Of a DNA stretch of 64,000 nucleotides, positions 42,211 through 53,395 are shown in pieces; within the stretch, counting starts at the first letter, position 1; each line of letters begins with the position of its first letter. Source of the DNA: Agaribacillus aureus. GTDB taxonomy: Bacteria; Bacteroidota; Bacteroidia; Cytophagales; Cyclobacteriaceae. The notes below the pieces were generated by a model. That model saw only the letters and a program-made list of their open reading frames with translations. It ran no database searches and had not been told where the DNA came from. The stretch lies in assembly GCA_030442055.1 (NCBI GenBank), contig JAUJEB010000001.1, positions 124,001 to 188,000 of the forward strand. The letters run 5' to 3'. A program made the translations under genes and the position numbers.

Positions 42211-43363
42211 TAATTATTTTTGATTTTAACTCTATATCCAAAGGTCTTTCCCCTGTTTTATTAGCTACTTTAAAAACATCACTACTTTCTGGTTTGTATT
42301 TGCTTTTCCCAGATGGTGTCGTTGATCTTTTAACCTGCATCAGACCATCCTTCAGACTTACCTTGCTAAAAGTCCTTTCCAGTTTCTTCTTATTAACAGA
42401 ATAGTACCTTAAACCTATGGTAGTGGTATTTTCCAAAACAAAGTTGGAAACATTTTCAAATGCTTTTTCCGGGCAAAAAACATTCAACACAATTCCTGGC
42501 CGGCCTTTTTTCATTACTACTTGCTCATAATAAAAATCAGATGCCCCCTTCTCCATTAGGGAAGTCTGAAACTCCTGTCCCAGGTACTCTCCGGTCATGT
42601 CATCGGTACTAGTCTGTATGACTACCATCTGGTTTTCATTAGTTGTCTCCTGACATAATGAGGCCCTCAATGTATTGGGAATCTCAAAATCTTTTTCTCC
42701 CGGACCATATCCTATTTTTAATTCGGTTAATGTGGGCATATTAAAAGAAGGCTGTAAGAAGCTGAGAATAGCGGCTCCCGTAGGAGTAGTCATTTCAGAT
42801 TCAACATCCCCTTGATAAGTGGGTAATCCTAATAGTAATTCTTGAGTAGCCGGGCATGGCACAGGTAACTTGCCATGGGCAGTATTGGCAAAACCATAAT
42901 CGGTGTTAACAGGAGTGCAGTAGGTTTTATCTACCTGCAATCGATCGATTAAATAGGCTGCTCCCACAATATCCATTATGGAATCCAGGGGCCCAACTTT
43001 ATGAAAATGTACTTTTTCAATATCAACCCCATGTACCTGGGCCTCCGCTTTTCCTAAGGTCATGAAAACAGATTTTGCGATAGACTTGACACTATCGGAC
43101 AGCGAAGATTCATCGATAATTTTGTTGATGGTTGAAAGGTGCCGGTGTGCATGCCCCGCTTTTTCCGTTTCAACAATATTTACATGTTTACAGGCTATAC
43201 CCTTTTTGTTGACAGGCTGAATTTGAACAGCCACCTCAGCTCCCAAACCCAACTTTTTTGGTAAATCAATGATATCCTCATAGGCTTCTGCCAATGCGGT
43301 CAATGCCCCTAAAAACATGTCCCCACTAATTCCAGCAAAAGTTTCCAATTTAAGGATGGCCAT
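42191..43363 (-). CDS. larC: Nickel pincer cofactor biosynthesis protein LarC
   Basis: 390-aa DUF111/LarC protein that inserts nickel into the pyridinium-dithiocarboxylate mononucleotide, the last step of the lactate racemase (LarA) cofactor. Typical features are the start AILKLETFAGISGDMFLGAL, a VETEKAGHAHRHL His-rich region (about 65-75), FHKVGPLDSIMDIVGAAY, DYGFANTAHGKLPVPCPAT and TPTGAAIL. Full length. It directly follows the tail of larB, whose stop codon abuts this ATG. Because larE and larB upstream are deleted in part, LarC may have lost its pathway. Confidence 0.93.
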   Translation of the reverse strand: MAILKLETFAGISGDMFLGALTALAEAYEDIIDLPKKLGLGAEVAVQIQPVNKKGIACKHVNIVETEKAGHAHRHLSTINKIIDESSLSDSVKSIAKSVFMTLGKAEAQVHGVDIEKVHFHKVGPLDSIMDIVGAAYLIDRLQVDKTYCTPVNTDYGFANTAHGKLPVPCPATQELLLGLPTYQGDVESEMTTPTGAAILSFLQPSFNMPTLTELKIGYGPGEKDFEIPNTLRASLCQETTNENQMVVIQTSTDDMTGEYLGQEFQTSLMEKGASDFYYEQVVMKKGRPGIVLNVFCPEKAFENVSNFVLENTTTIGLRYYSVNKKKLERTFSKVSLKDGLMQVKRSTTPSGKSKYKPESSDVFKVANKTGERPLDIELKSKIIIENEKD

Positions 43364-43432
43364 CTATTTGTTATTTACAGCTTTCAAAATTCTAAAGGCA
43401 GCCATGGCTGCACCGTAACCATTATCAAGCCC
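43364..43432 (-). pseudogene. larB: 3' tail of a deleted larB
   Basis: In the frame that ends at the stop codon 43366-43364, immediately before larC, the sequence reads GLDNGYGAAMAAFRILKAV near its end. This matches the C-terminal (I/L)DNG(F/Y)GA..AA motif of LarB, the carboxylase-hydrolase that acts on NaAD at the start of nickel-pincer synthesis. Everything upstream is replaced by larE sequence in another frame. The left limit (junction) lies at about 43425-43445. Confidence 0.55.
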
Positions 43433-43746
43433 CTTAGCGAAGTGTAAAGGGACGACTTGCAATAAAAGCAACGATTTGCCGGGTTGCTCAAGTATTTTTC
43501 ATCATTGATTTCCTGCCCTGAAATTTCTTCCAAATGGATATCATATCCATTACAGAATTTGCGAGCTATTAATAAGTCCCTGGTTTTTAAACTAGGAGAA
43601 ACCGAGATCACCGCCGGCGTACACAATTTTCTAAGAAATTTACGTGAGAGAAAGGCTACCAGGTAGGAGTCTACACCACCCGATAGGGCTATCAATACCT
43701 TAGGGGTTTGTTGGAACCAGGATTCAAGGTTTGCAATTGAGGACAT
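43384..43746 (-). pseudogene. larE: Truncated larE (sulfur transferase), fused out of frame to larB
   Basis: LarE is an ATP-pyrophosphatase-like protein of about 270 aa that donates sulfur to the cofactor. Here the P-loop LIALSGGVDSYLVAFLS (about 18-34) and the NRCFYCKSSLYTSL motif with the conserved Cys pair (about 89-102) are present, but the frame leaves the family at about residue 103 and ends at 120. The remaining 15-20 residues are larB tail read in another frame. About 60 percent of larE is missing, including the sulfur-donor Cys region. Confidence 0.75.
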
Positions 43747-43808
43747 ACTTACAATTTAATCATTCTTACTAGATATACCTCATTATCCTGGGTAGGAATG
43801 CTTCATGA

Positions 43809-44048
43809 CTATGGAAGGTTCACACCCTTAAAACCTTTTTCCATTTCAAAAGGAAAATCAAATAAGATGGTTGGATTAAACATTTTCGCATGAGGTATCG
43901 ACATGATATCTGGTATCATCAAATATATTATTTTCTTTTTTAGGGAACCACCAAATTGTTTACCAGCGTCGATACTTTTTTTGCCCTTACTTGTAGTGTA
44001 TTTCGGCGTAATCAATAATTCTACAGACAAGAAGAAGGGACTTATCAT
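43809..44048 (-). CDS. Short open frame upstream of larE, possibly a gene remnant
   Basis: 79 codons with a protein-like composition (PKYTTSKGKKSIDAGKQFGG ... PHAKMFNPTILFDFPFE) on the same strand as the lar genes and 62 bp upstream of larE. It matches nothing I recognise and has no signal or membrane segment. It could be a remnant of another gene of the locus or a chance frame. Confidence 0.25.
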   Translation of the reverse strand: MISPFFLSVELLITPKYTTSKGKKSIDAGKQFGGSLKKKIIYLMIPDIMSIPHAKMFNPTILFDFPFEMEKGFKGVNLP

Positions 44049-44164
44049 GAAAAATTGATGAATTCGATACTTTTGAATGCAATTAAAAATGCGGTAGATT
44101 AGGGCATCCTAATTCAAAAATATCCGGAGCTGTAATTTCGAAAATACCGCTGTACTCAATTAGA

Positions 44165-44851
44165 ATGGAGAAAATTAAAAATATACTTTTTGATCTGGAC
44201 GGGACCATCATAGAGCCACAAGAAGGAATAATAAACTCCATACTTTTTGCATTAAACAAAATGGATATTCGAGAGGAGAATCACCAGGAATTAAAAAGCT
44301 TCATCGGACCCCCATTAATCGATTCTTTTGCAACCCGATACCATCTGAATACAGAAAAAGCTAAAAAGGCGGTTAACTATTATCGGCAATACTTTTCCAA
44401 AAGAGGAATGTATCAAACCACCTTATACCCGGATATAACAAAGGTTCTTGGCCGACTGAAAGATGAAAATTATAATTTATTCATAGCTACCTCCAAACCT
44501 ACTATCTATGCTAAAAAGATACTCATCAACTTTAAGATATTTGATCTTTTTAAAGAAGTGACAGGAAGCAATCTGGACAATACCAGAAGGGACAAAACAG
44601 AAATAATTGGCTTCATATTGAAAACATATGGTCTTGACCCCAACGGGACATTGATGATTGGCGATAGAAAATTTGATATAATTGGTGCAAAAAACAATGC
44701 TCTTATGTCTATCGGTGCGGTTTATGGACATGGTAGTTTAGAGGAACTTCAAGCGGAAAAGGTTGACTTTTTAGCCAATAATTGCGAGGAGCTGTATACT
44801 ATAATTAGTAACAAAAAAGAGCAGAATCCGGTAGATGGTTGTGAGTCATAG
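44165..44851 (+). CDS. HAD-family hydrolase (phosphoglycolate phosphatase-like)
   Basis: 228-aa haloacid-dehalogenase-type phosphatase. Motif I is FDLDGT (about 9-14), motif II is FIATSKP (about 105), motif III lies in the Lys-rich TRRDKTEII and motif IV is GDRKFDIIGA (about 162-171). The cap is the alpha-helical type of PGP/GPH phosphatases. Likely cytosolic; substrate unknown. It is divergent from the lar locus and followed by an intrinsic hairpin. Confidence 0.88.
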   Translation: MEKIKNILFDLDGTIIEPQEGIINSILFALNKMDIREENHQELKSFIGPPLIDSFATRYHLNTEKAKKAVNYYRQYFSKRGMYQTTLYPDITKVLGRLKDENYNLFIATSKPTIYAKKILINFKIFDLFKEVTGSNLDNTRRDKTEIIGFILKTYGLDPNGTLMIGDRKFDIIGAKNNALMSIGAVYGHGSLEELQAEKVDFLANNCEELYTIISNKKEQNPVDGCES

Positions 44852-44978
44852 GTCCATTGTGCACCGCTTATGCGATCAGGTGCAAGGGGGCTCTAACCTC
44901 CCGGTTCATCAAATCTTAGGTATGTTTATTACCTCGGTAGCCATAAACACCTTTTTTCTTTTACTATATCATCCAAAT

Positions 44979-45010
44979 ATTGGCTCTCATTACCCAATTT
45001 GAGAGCCAAT
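44979..45010 (+). terminator. Hairpin downstream of the HAD gene
   Basis: ATTGGCTCTC (44979-44988) and GAGAGCCAAT (45001-45010) form a perfect 10-bp stem with a 12-nt loop, 128 bp after the HAD stop. No long T-run follows. The stretch 44852-45137 holds no gene. Confidence 0.55.
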
Positions 45011-45137
45011 AATTATGTTAATTACCGGTTAACAACCTGAAATATTATTTCAACTGGCCGGCCAATTTAATTGGATTATATTTTACCAAATTACCAGCGC
45101 CATGCATATTAATGGTTATTAAATTAAAAATATATCT

Positions 45138-45437
45138 ATGCATACGATAAAAAGACAAAAAGATCCGTATAAGCCTAAATTAATAACTAACAAACAAGAA
45201 TTCTATAGTCGCATTCGCAATTACCTGGATGAACTTGATAATAAAATTTTAGTGCTTAAGCGTATAGTAACAAATGTTTCTGAACAAGAAAAATGGGATA
45301 TTTGGCAACAAATTGAGAACATAAAAAAGAAAAGAGTTGGCCTGTCATTGATGTTTGACAAAATCACTACAGCTAAGGACCATAAATGGACCACCCTGAA
45401 GTATGATCTCATTCAAAAATACCCGGAGCTGAAATAA
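45138..45437 (+). CDS. Hypothetical protein, 99 aa, helical
   Basis: Basic, soluble 99-aa protein, mostly helical (EFYSRIRNYLDELDNKILVLKRIV, EKWDIWQQIENIKKKRV) and probably a coiled coil. No family recognised. The start ATG 45138 is preceded by an AT-rich region, and a strong hairpin follows 12 bp after the stop, which supports a genuine gene. Confidence 0.6.
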   Translation: MHTIKRQKDPYKPKLITNKQEFYSRIRNYLDELDNKILVLKRIVTNVSEQEKWDIWQQIENIKKKRVGLSLMFDKITTAKDHKWTTLKYDLIQKYPELK

Positions 45438-45448
45438 ATAGATCAACT

Positions 45449-45478
45449 AAGGACCGGGGTTGACAAAACCCGGTCCTT
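45449..45478 (+). terminator. Strong GC-rich hairpin after the 99-aa gene
   Basis: AAGGACCGGG (45449-45458) pairs perfectly with CCCGGTCCTT (45469-45478). The bases that follow (GAGAG) are not a T-run. It ends 6 bp before the ydeI-like relic. Confidence 0.65.
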
Positions 45479-45483
45479 GAGAG

Positions 45484-45535
45484 TTGAAAAAGCATACCGC
45501 GAATTTTGGATAGAAAAGGGCTGCATGACCGATAA
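45484..45535 (+). pseudogene. Relic of the 3' end of a YdeI-like gene
   Basis: The 52 bases closely match the last 50 or so bases of the YdeI-like gene (40602-40655), about 85 percent identical by eye with one base deleted. In frame it encodes KSIPRILDRKGLHDR and a stop; the intact gene ends KCIPRMLDGKGLHDR. Upstream of it is a hairpin, so the rest of that gene is gone. Confidence 0.7.
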
Positions 45536-45626
45536 ATTCCTCCGGGGGATCTATGCCATTACCAACCTGGTATAATTAATTTTTCATTTATTAAACAATA
45601 TTGAAATTGAGGTGTTTTTTTATCAT

Positions 45627-46283
45627 ATGGCAAAAATGAAAGAAGAAACACCAGTTGACATAGAGGGCGCATATATGAAATATGTGCTGGAACGCGGCGA
45701 TCGGCCTAAAAGTATTTATTCATTCGCACAGGATTTAGGCATAAAGGAATCTGAGTTTTACGACCAATTTGGTTCGTTCGAAGCAGTTGAAAAAGCTATT
45801 TTTAAAGCTTTTTTTGATCATACCAAAGCACTTTTAGACAAGAACAAGGAATTTCAAACCTTCGACGCCCGAAACAAATTGATCAGTTTTTATTATACCT
45901 TTTTTGAGGTGCTGAAAGCAAATCGCAGTTACGTGGTTTTTTCATTTGAAGCGGAGAAGAATAAATTGAAGTTACTTTCCACACTTTCGGAGCTAAAAAA
46001 GGCCTTTGGCAAGTTCATCCGGGAAATCGGGATTGAAACTATAGATTTTAAGGAGGAGAAAATGGAGAAGTTCAAAAACCAAGGTCTCCACGAAGGAGCA
46101 TGGGCCCAACTGCTTTTCACCATTAAATTTTGGTTGGAAGACAGTTCTAAAGGATTTGAGAAGACAGATATTTTCATAGAAAAATCAATTACCACCAGCT
46201 TTGCGGTGTTGGATAATTCTGCTATCAAAAGTGTGTTGGATCTGGGTAAATTTCTCTTCAAGGAAAAGGTAATGAAAAATTAA
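45627..46283 (+). CDS. TetR-family transcriptional regulator
   Basis: 218 aa when started at ATG 45627 (MAKMKEETPVD); a GTG five codons upstream is possible. The N-terminal HTH (about 25-60, RPKSIYSFAQDLGIKESEFYDQFGSFEAVEKAIF) is followed by a helical ligand-binding domain. This type is regularly paired with an AarF-like gene in Bacteroidota. Its stop overlaps the ATG of that gene by one base (TAATG), so they are translationally coupled. Confidence 0.88.
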   Translation: MAKMKEETPVDIEGAYMKYVLERGDRPKSIYSFAQDLGIKESEFYDQFGSFEAVEKAIFKAFFDHTKALLDKNKEFQTFDARNKLISFYYTFFEVLKANRSYVVFSFEAEKNKLKLLSTLSELKKAFGKFIREIGIETIDFKEEKMEKFKNQGLHEGAWAQLLFTIKFWLEDSSKGFEKTDIFIEKSITTSFAVLDNSAIKSVLDLGKFLFKEKVMKN

Positions 46284-47596
46284 TGGAAACCATAGATCGA
46301 ATTCCAACATCCAAGATACAGCGCGTTTCCAAAATTCTTCAAACCGGGGCGAAAGTAGGCGTCAATTATCTCAAGTACTACGGCGATAAACTGTCGACCA
46401 CGGAAGATGATGCCAGGGAAAAATTAGATAATTCCAACGCTAATGATATCTACAATGGGCTAAAAAGCCTCAAGGGGAGCGCACTTAAAGTAGCCCAAAT
46501 GTTAAGCATGGAGAAAAATATATTGCCAAAAGCGTATGTCGATAAATTTTCCCTGTCCCAGTTTTCAGTTCCTCCCCTATCAGCAGCACTGGTGTTAAAG
46601 ACCTTTAAAACCTATTTTGGAAAGGCGCCGAGTGAGATGTTTGACACATTTAACGCCACCTCGATTAATGCGGCAAGTATTGGACAGGTACATCAGGCAG
46701 AAAAGAATGGCAAAAAACTGGCCGTTAAAATACAATATCCAGGAGTTTCTGAAAGCATTAGCAGCGACCTGGCATTGATCAAACCATTAGCCATGAAGAT
46801 GTTCAATATCCAGGGTAAAGGTTCGGATGTTTACTTCAAAGAGGTTGAAGAGAAGCTGCTCGACGAAACCAACTACGTCATGGAGCTTCGTGAAAGTATT
46901 GAACTCGCCAGGGCTTGTAGCGACATCAAAAATCTTAGTTTCCCGAATTATTACGAGGAACTTTCCTCCGAACGCATCATTACGATGGATTGGATGGAAG
47001 GCCAGCATTTGTCTGAGTTCGCTAAAAGCAATGAGAATAAGGATCTGGCCAATAAGTTGGGACAAGCACTCTGGGATTTTTACATGTACCAGATTCATCA
47101 TCTGAAGAAATTCCACGCCGACCCTCATCCGGGTAATTTCCTGGTCTCGGAAGGCCAGTGCTTAACCGTGTTAGATTTTGGTTGTATTAAAGATATCCCC
47201 GATGAATTTTATCTGCCTTATTTTGAATTAGCGCAACGGAAGAACTTAGAAAATCCTGCTTACTTTAAGGCTAAACTTTATGAATTAGAGATTCTTAGAC
47301 CGGAAGACAGTCCTGAGGAAATCAATTTTCTCATGAGCATGTTTCGCGAATTGCTGATCCTTTTCACGGAGCCATTTCAAAACGATACTTTCGACTTTTC
47401 CAATGCTTCTTTTTTCAATAAACTTAGTGATCTGGGGGCGCAATACTCTCAAAATAGCGAACTCCGAAATATGAACGGTAACCGGGGTTCAAGACACTTC
47501 ATTTATGTTAATCGAACATTTTTTGGTCTCTATAATTTATTGCATGACTTGAAAGCGGATAACATTCTGATCAAAACCTATCTTCCTCAACAATAA
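46283..47596 (+). CDS. AarF/ABC1/UbiB-family kinase-like protein
   Basis: 437-aa atypical kinase. The N-terminal LKGSALKVAQMLSME (about 68-82) corresponds to the KxGQ region, INAASIGQVHQAEKNGKKLAVKIQYPG (about 129-155) to the A-rich loop and catalytic Lys, FHADPHPGNFLV (about 273-284) to the catalytic loop and VLDFGCIKDIP to the DFG metal site. Family members act in quinone synthesis or lipid homeostasis. It is coupled to the TetR gene upstream and followed by a strong hairpin. Confidence 0.88.
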   Translation: METIDRIPTSKIQRVSKILQTGAKVGVNYLKYYGDKLSTTEDDAREKLDNSNANDIYNGLKSLKGSALKVAQMLSMEKNILPKAYVDKFSLSQFSVPPLSAALVLKTFKTYFGKAPSEMFDTFNATSINAASIGQVHQAEKNGKKLAVKIQYPGVSESISSDLALIKPLAMKMFNIQGKGSDVYFKEVEEKLLDETNYVMELRESIELARACSDIKNLSFPNYYEELSSERIITMDWMEGQHLSEFAKSNENKDLANKLGQALWDFYMYQIHHLKKFHADPHPGNFLVSEGQCLTVLDFGCIKDIPDEFYLPYFELAQRKNLENPAYFKAKLYELEILRPEDSPEEINFLMSMFRELLILFTEPFQNDTFDFSNASFFNKLSDLGAQYSQNSELRNMNGNRGSRHFIYVNRTFFGLYNLLHDLKADNILIKTYLPQQ

Positions 47597-47666
47597 TAAT
47601 GTTTAAATTTTTTGACTAGTTATGCATTACCTGTTGACTATCAAAAAATTAAGAGCTTATACAAAA

Positions 47667-47694
47667 AAAGGTGGCCTCTTACAAGGCCACCTTT
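47667..47694. terminator. Bidirectional terminator between aarF-like gene and katG
   Basis: AAAGGTGGCCT (47667-47677) and AGGCCACCTTT (47684-47694) form a perfect 11-bp stem with a 6-nt loop. It lies between two converging genes, with A/T tracts on both sides, and can terminate both. Confidence 0.85.
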
Positions 47695-47749
47695 AAATCC
47701 AAATTTATGCATTCATAGTTTGGCTTGACACCAGCCAAAGGGTGCCGGA

Positions 47750-50002
<2,253 letters not shown>

Positions 50003-50247
50003 TTAAAGAAATTTTTAACCTTAATATAAGCCTATTTTTGCGAAGATTTTTATTGAATTAATTGATGGGAATATTGAAAATATCTATAACGCTGGTTTAA
50101 CTTCGCTATGCAGTCAAATTGCAGAAATACAGTGCATTAAAAAAATCGAGGCCACTTTTTTTAATAATGTACCGTCATCTTTTAAGATGACCCTATCAAC
50201 CTATAAAGTACCCTCCTTCCAGATTTTCAAAGAAACCCTGAGGACAC

Positions 50248-50640
50248 CTATTCACCTGACCGCAAGCTGGCGCAATCCGAACAAATCCCCGAGACTATGC
50301 CATTAAAATTGTGCATTTCGTAGCCATCCGGCAAGGCCACTTTGACCTCCTCATTTAAACACTCTACCTTACCACATTGGGTGCATCTGAAGTGAAAATG
50401 ATTGTTTTTTTGCTTCTTTTCAACACAGTTAATGCAATAGGCAAAGTATTGCTTGCCATCATCTCCCACGATCCTTCGAACAATTTTGTCTTCACAGAAA
50501 CGATTAAGCACTCTGTAAATCGTGGCCCTATCAATATTTCGGGATATTATACCCTGGATCATGTCATGACTTAAGGCTGATTTTGAGCTTTCCAACAGTT
50601 CGAGGATCGCTTTTTTTGAATCTGTGTTTCTTCGTTTCAT
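50248..50640 (-). CDS. Fur-family transcriptional repressor (Zur/PerR-like)
   Basis: 130 aa. An N-terminal winged helix (LSHDMIQGIISRNIDRATIYRVLNRFCEDKIV) is followed by the dimerisation domain with NHFHFRCTQCGKVECL and ICSDC, giving two CxxC pairs (C86/C89 and C120/C123) for structural zinc. Sensor-site His residues are in HFHF. Sequence alone does not settle Zur, PerR or Fur. A perfect 7-5-7 palindrome lies 9 bp upstream of its start, and katG lies downstream on the same strand, which fits peroxide or metal stress. Confidence 0.88.
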   Translation of the reverse strand: MKRRNTDSKKAILELLESSKSALSHDMIQGIISRNIDRATIYRVLNRFCEDKIVRRIVGDDGKQYFAYCINCVEKKQKNNHFHFRCTQCGKVECLNEEVKVALPDGYEMHNFNGIVSGICSDCASLRSGE

Positions 50641-50648
50641 AGTATTTT

Positions 50649-50667
50649 ATTGCGACATTATCGCAAT
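50649..50667. promoter_or_regulatory. Fur/Zur-type operator in a divergent promoter region
   Basis: ATTGCGACATTATCGCAAT is a perfect inverted repeat with 7-bp arms and 5-bp centre. It lies in the 71-bp gap between the Fur-family gene and the divergent DUF2938 gene. A -7 element TATCTTTG (50682-50689) for the plus-strand gene is 15 bp to its right. It should control both genes. Confidence 0.75.
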
Positions 50668-50711
50668 TAAGGAAATATTTCTATCTTTGCCAAAAAAATT
50701 ACAAGCACACG

Positions 50712-51209
50712 ATGAATATTATAGTTAAAACAATCCTTATCGGCATAGGAGCTACTTTTACCATGGATATATGGGCGTATCTGTTGCGTTTTTTCAATAT
50801 TAAATCTCTTGATTATCGTTTTTTAGGGCGATGGATAGGGAATATTCCCAAGGGTAAATTTTTTCACAACAAAATCTTTAATACCCCTCCCGTACGAAAT
50901 GAATTAATAACAGGCTGGATAGCCCATTACCTCATTGGCATTTCCTTTGCCGTTTTACTGGTTTTAGTTTATGGAAAGGAATGGTTAGATGAACCTACTT
51001 TTTATCCGGCCCTCATCATTGGTGTCACCACCATCGTTGCTCCTTTATTTATCATGCAACCTGCCTTTGGAATTGGGATCGCATCTTCCAAACTGCCTGC
51101 TCCAAACACTGCCCGGTTCAAAAGCCTGTGCACTCATACCATTTATGGGGTCGGATTGTATGCCACCGCCCTTCTCGTGAAATATGTATCAACGTTATTA
51201 ATAAGCTGA
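50712..51209 (+). CDS. DUF2938 membrane protein
   Basis: 165 aa with four predicted membrane helices (about 5-25, 72-95, 103-125, 140-162). IKSLDYRFLGRWIGNIPKGKFFHNKI and ELITGWIAHYLIGISFAVLLV are characteristic of the DUF2938 family. Role unknown. It shares a divergent promoter region and a Fur/Zur-type operator with the neighbouring repressor gene, so expression probably depends on metal or peroxide. Confidence 0.88.
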   Translation: MNIIVKTILIGIGATFTMDIWAYLLRFFNIKSLDYRFLGRWIGNIPKGKFFHNKIFNTPPVRNELITGWIAHYLIGISFAVLLVLVYGKEWLDEPTFYPALIIGVTTIVAPLFIMQPAFGIGIASSKLPAPNTARFKSLCTHTIYGVGLYATALLVKYVSTLLIS

Positions 51210-51348
51210 AGCAAGGCAATTGCCGGAAAGCAAAATGAGTGCAACAAGTGGTGTACATTCGCTAAACTTTGCGTCATGCTTTCTACAGTTCAAGAAATAT
51301 ATTCAAACACAAGGTGTCACCCATTGAATAAGAAGGGGATCAACAGTG

Positions 51349-51684
51349 TTATATTTCTTCAATGATGGAGTTTCCTTTTGATTTATCCCCGGAGGTCCAT
51401 TGCCAGTCTTCCCTTAATCTGATCTTTCCGCTGGGTAATAGCTCAGGCCTCGACTTACAAATACCTGTCATCAATTGACCTTTATCATTAATTTGATGAT
51501 ATCTCATATCAATGTTACCGTCTGGGTCAACCAAGCCGATCAGATGCCCCTTAACGATGTTGCCACCTTGATAGTCACAGGTTAAAATATTCCGGGATTG
51601 TTTGTAATGAAAAATAGTCTGTTCAGAGATTTCCCCGTTTGCCGTGTTGCTTACCGGTTTGAATTTTTTGTTGTTGTAATTCAT
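51349..51684 (-). CDS. Conserved Bacteroidota protein often labelled n-acetylglutamate synthase
   Basis: 111-aa soluble protein of small antiparallel strands: KKFKPVSNTANGEISEQTIFHYKQ, GGNIVKGHLIGLVDPDGNIDMRYHQIN and LPSGKIRLREDWQWTSGDKSKGNSIIEEI. This is a recognisable family in Bacteroidota and Firmicutes; database labels as N-acetylglutamate synthase are not supported by the size or fold (no GNAT or kinase domain). Function unknown. Confidence 0.75.
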   Translation of the reverse strand: MNYNNKKFKPVSNTANGEISEQTIFHYKQSRNILTCDYQGGNIVKGHLIGLVDPDGNIDMRYHQINDKGQLMTGICKSRPELLPSGKIRLREDWQWTSGDKSKGNSIIEEI

Positions 51685-51770
51685 TCTTTGATGTATTGGT
51701 TGTAACTATTCAAAAATCATCAAAATAAAGTTTACACTGGAAATGCCTGGCTTTGACAAGAAACTTAACT

Positions 51771-53171
51771 TTACTCTTCCTGATTCTTTTGAACAAGGTC
51801 AAATCGTTTAATATAATTCCAACCGGTTCTCCAATTATCACCTCCGTAGACATGGCACAGCCCCCACCGGATACCTTCCAGCGGCTCCTTATTCGCCGAG
51901 GGGGACCGGTAATTTCCAGGGGCTTCCGGTGGATTAGCCACCGTGGACATAATCTCGAAATTTATGCCATCGGGCGCCCATTGAATGGTATTGGCTTCCG
52001 GGCCGTCAAGCGTATGGAGCAGGGCAATACCTCCCTCAAAAGGCCATACGCACACCTCATGACCGGTATTGGTAATGGGATTAAATGCCGATTTTACATA
52101 CGGCCCCTCGGGGCGATCTGCTATGGCCACACCCCATTTGATTTCCCGCTCGCCGTAAAACCTGTGTTCACCAATCCGCTGGCCTTTATAGTACAAATAA
52201 AACTTATCCCGGTAATAGACCAGGCAGGGATCATGTACTTTGTGGCTGTCAAAATCTCCCTTCTTTAAAGCCATGCGATTATCCTCCTCCCCCAGCCACT
52301 CGCCGTTGCCGGTAGTTCGTAGTATAGGTTCCGCCAGTTTAATCCATGGGCCGCTTGGTGAGTCTGCAATCGCCATACCGATAGTATTGCGTACCCGGTC
52401 TACATATGGGGATTTTACCGCCTGATAAACCAAATAGTATTTCCCCTGATGAGCCAGAATTTCGGGTGTAAAAACAGATCTGTCATCGTAGGAGCCGGCA
52501 GTGCCCCGTTTGACCGCCAAACCTCTTTCCTCCCACTTCCAGCCATCTTTTGACGTCGCATACCAGATATCACATTGATCCCAAGGAAAGACTTTCGGAT
52601 CTGAACCAGCCGCGTACCTGACACCCCTTGTATAATAAAAATAATAAAGATCGCCCACTTTGATGATCGCGCTCGGATCGCGGCGAACCATGTTGGAATC
52701 CGAGGCAAAATCTCCCTCAAGACTGGTTTGATTAAAATCGGCCTGCCAGGCGGGATCTTCCTTGTACGTCAACTGACCATATGCCGATTTGCTCTCAATA
52801 TGTTTTACCCACCTGAAAGAGGCTGCACTAATTTTTCTTGGTCTTAATTTAACATCCATAGACCTGGTCCCACTCGTGATCCTTTTTTCCAGCACCATAA
52901 ACCCCGGCTTATCGAATATGATAGTTTTTGTGCCTGAATTGCCCAAAAACAATTCAAATGCCCCATTGGCATCCGTTAGGGCAGTAACCTCCTTCCCAAT
53001 AACCCGTACATAGACATCCTTCAGCAATCTGCCTGTTTCACCACATGTAACGGTACCTTTATGGCTGGCAGATTGGGCACATAACAAAGGTGGAAGCATT
53101 AGGGACAAACATAGGACAATACTTAATCCTGCGTGCTTGCTTCGCCATATGTTCATCGCCATACTATTCAT
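51771..53171 (-). CDS. GH117/GH43-like glycosidase with N-terminal CarboxypepD_reg domain
   Basis: 466 aa. A signal peptide (about 1-33) is followed by a small beta-sandwich of the carboxypeptidase-regulatory type ([37 protein letters not shown], about 38-105) and a five-bladed beta-propeller: [81 protein letters not shown]. These blocks resemble GH117 enzymes, which release 3,6-anhydro-L-galactose from agar oligosaccharides. The activity is inferred. No SusCD pair or sulfatase is adjacent, so it is outside a typical polysaccharide locus. Confidence 0.75.
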   Translation of the reverse strand: MNSMAMNIWRSKHAGLSIVLCLSLMLPPLLCAQSASHKGTVTCGETGRLLKDVYVRVIGKEVTALTDANGAFELFLGNSGTKTIIFDKPGFMVLEKRITSGTRSMDVKLRPRKISAASFRWVKHIESKSAYGQLTYKEDPAWQADFNQTSLEGDFASDSNMVRRDPSAIIKVGDLYYFYYTRGVRYAAGSDPKVFPWDQCDIWYATSKDGWKWEERGLAVKRGTAGSYDDRSVFTPEILAHQGKYYLVYQAVKSPYVDRVRNTIGMAIADSPSGPWIKLAEPILRTTGNGEWLGEEDNRMALKKGDFDSHKVHDPCLVYYRDKFYLYYKGQRIGEHRFYGEREIKWGVAIADRPEGPYVKSAFNPITNTGHEVCVWPFEGGIALLHTLDGPEANTIQWAPDGINFEIMSTVANPPEAPGNYRSPSANKEPLEGIRWGLCHVYGGDNWRTGWNYIKRFDLVQKNQEE

Positions 53172-53395
53172 TTCTTATTGAGATTTTCAAATAGCATTTG
53201 ATTCTAATAATAGCTGATAAATCGCTTACATCACAGAAAAGTCAGATAAATTACGATGCTAAAGCTATTAATGACAGGTAATGAAACGTGTTGTTACAAT
53301 TCTTAAGTGGCGGAATTCCCGGCAGAAGGGTCGTTAATCAAAGACTTTTATGTATTTCAGCCAGTAATATTTAGGAATCTAAGATCTGCGATCAA

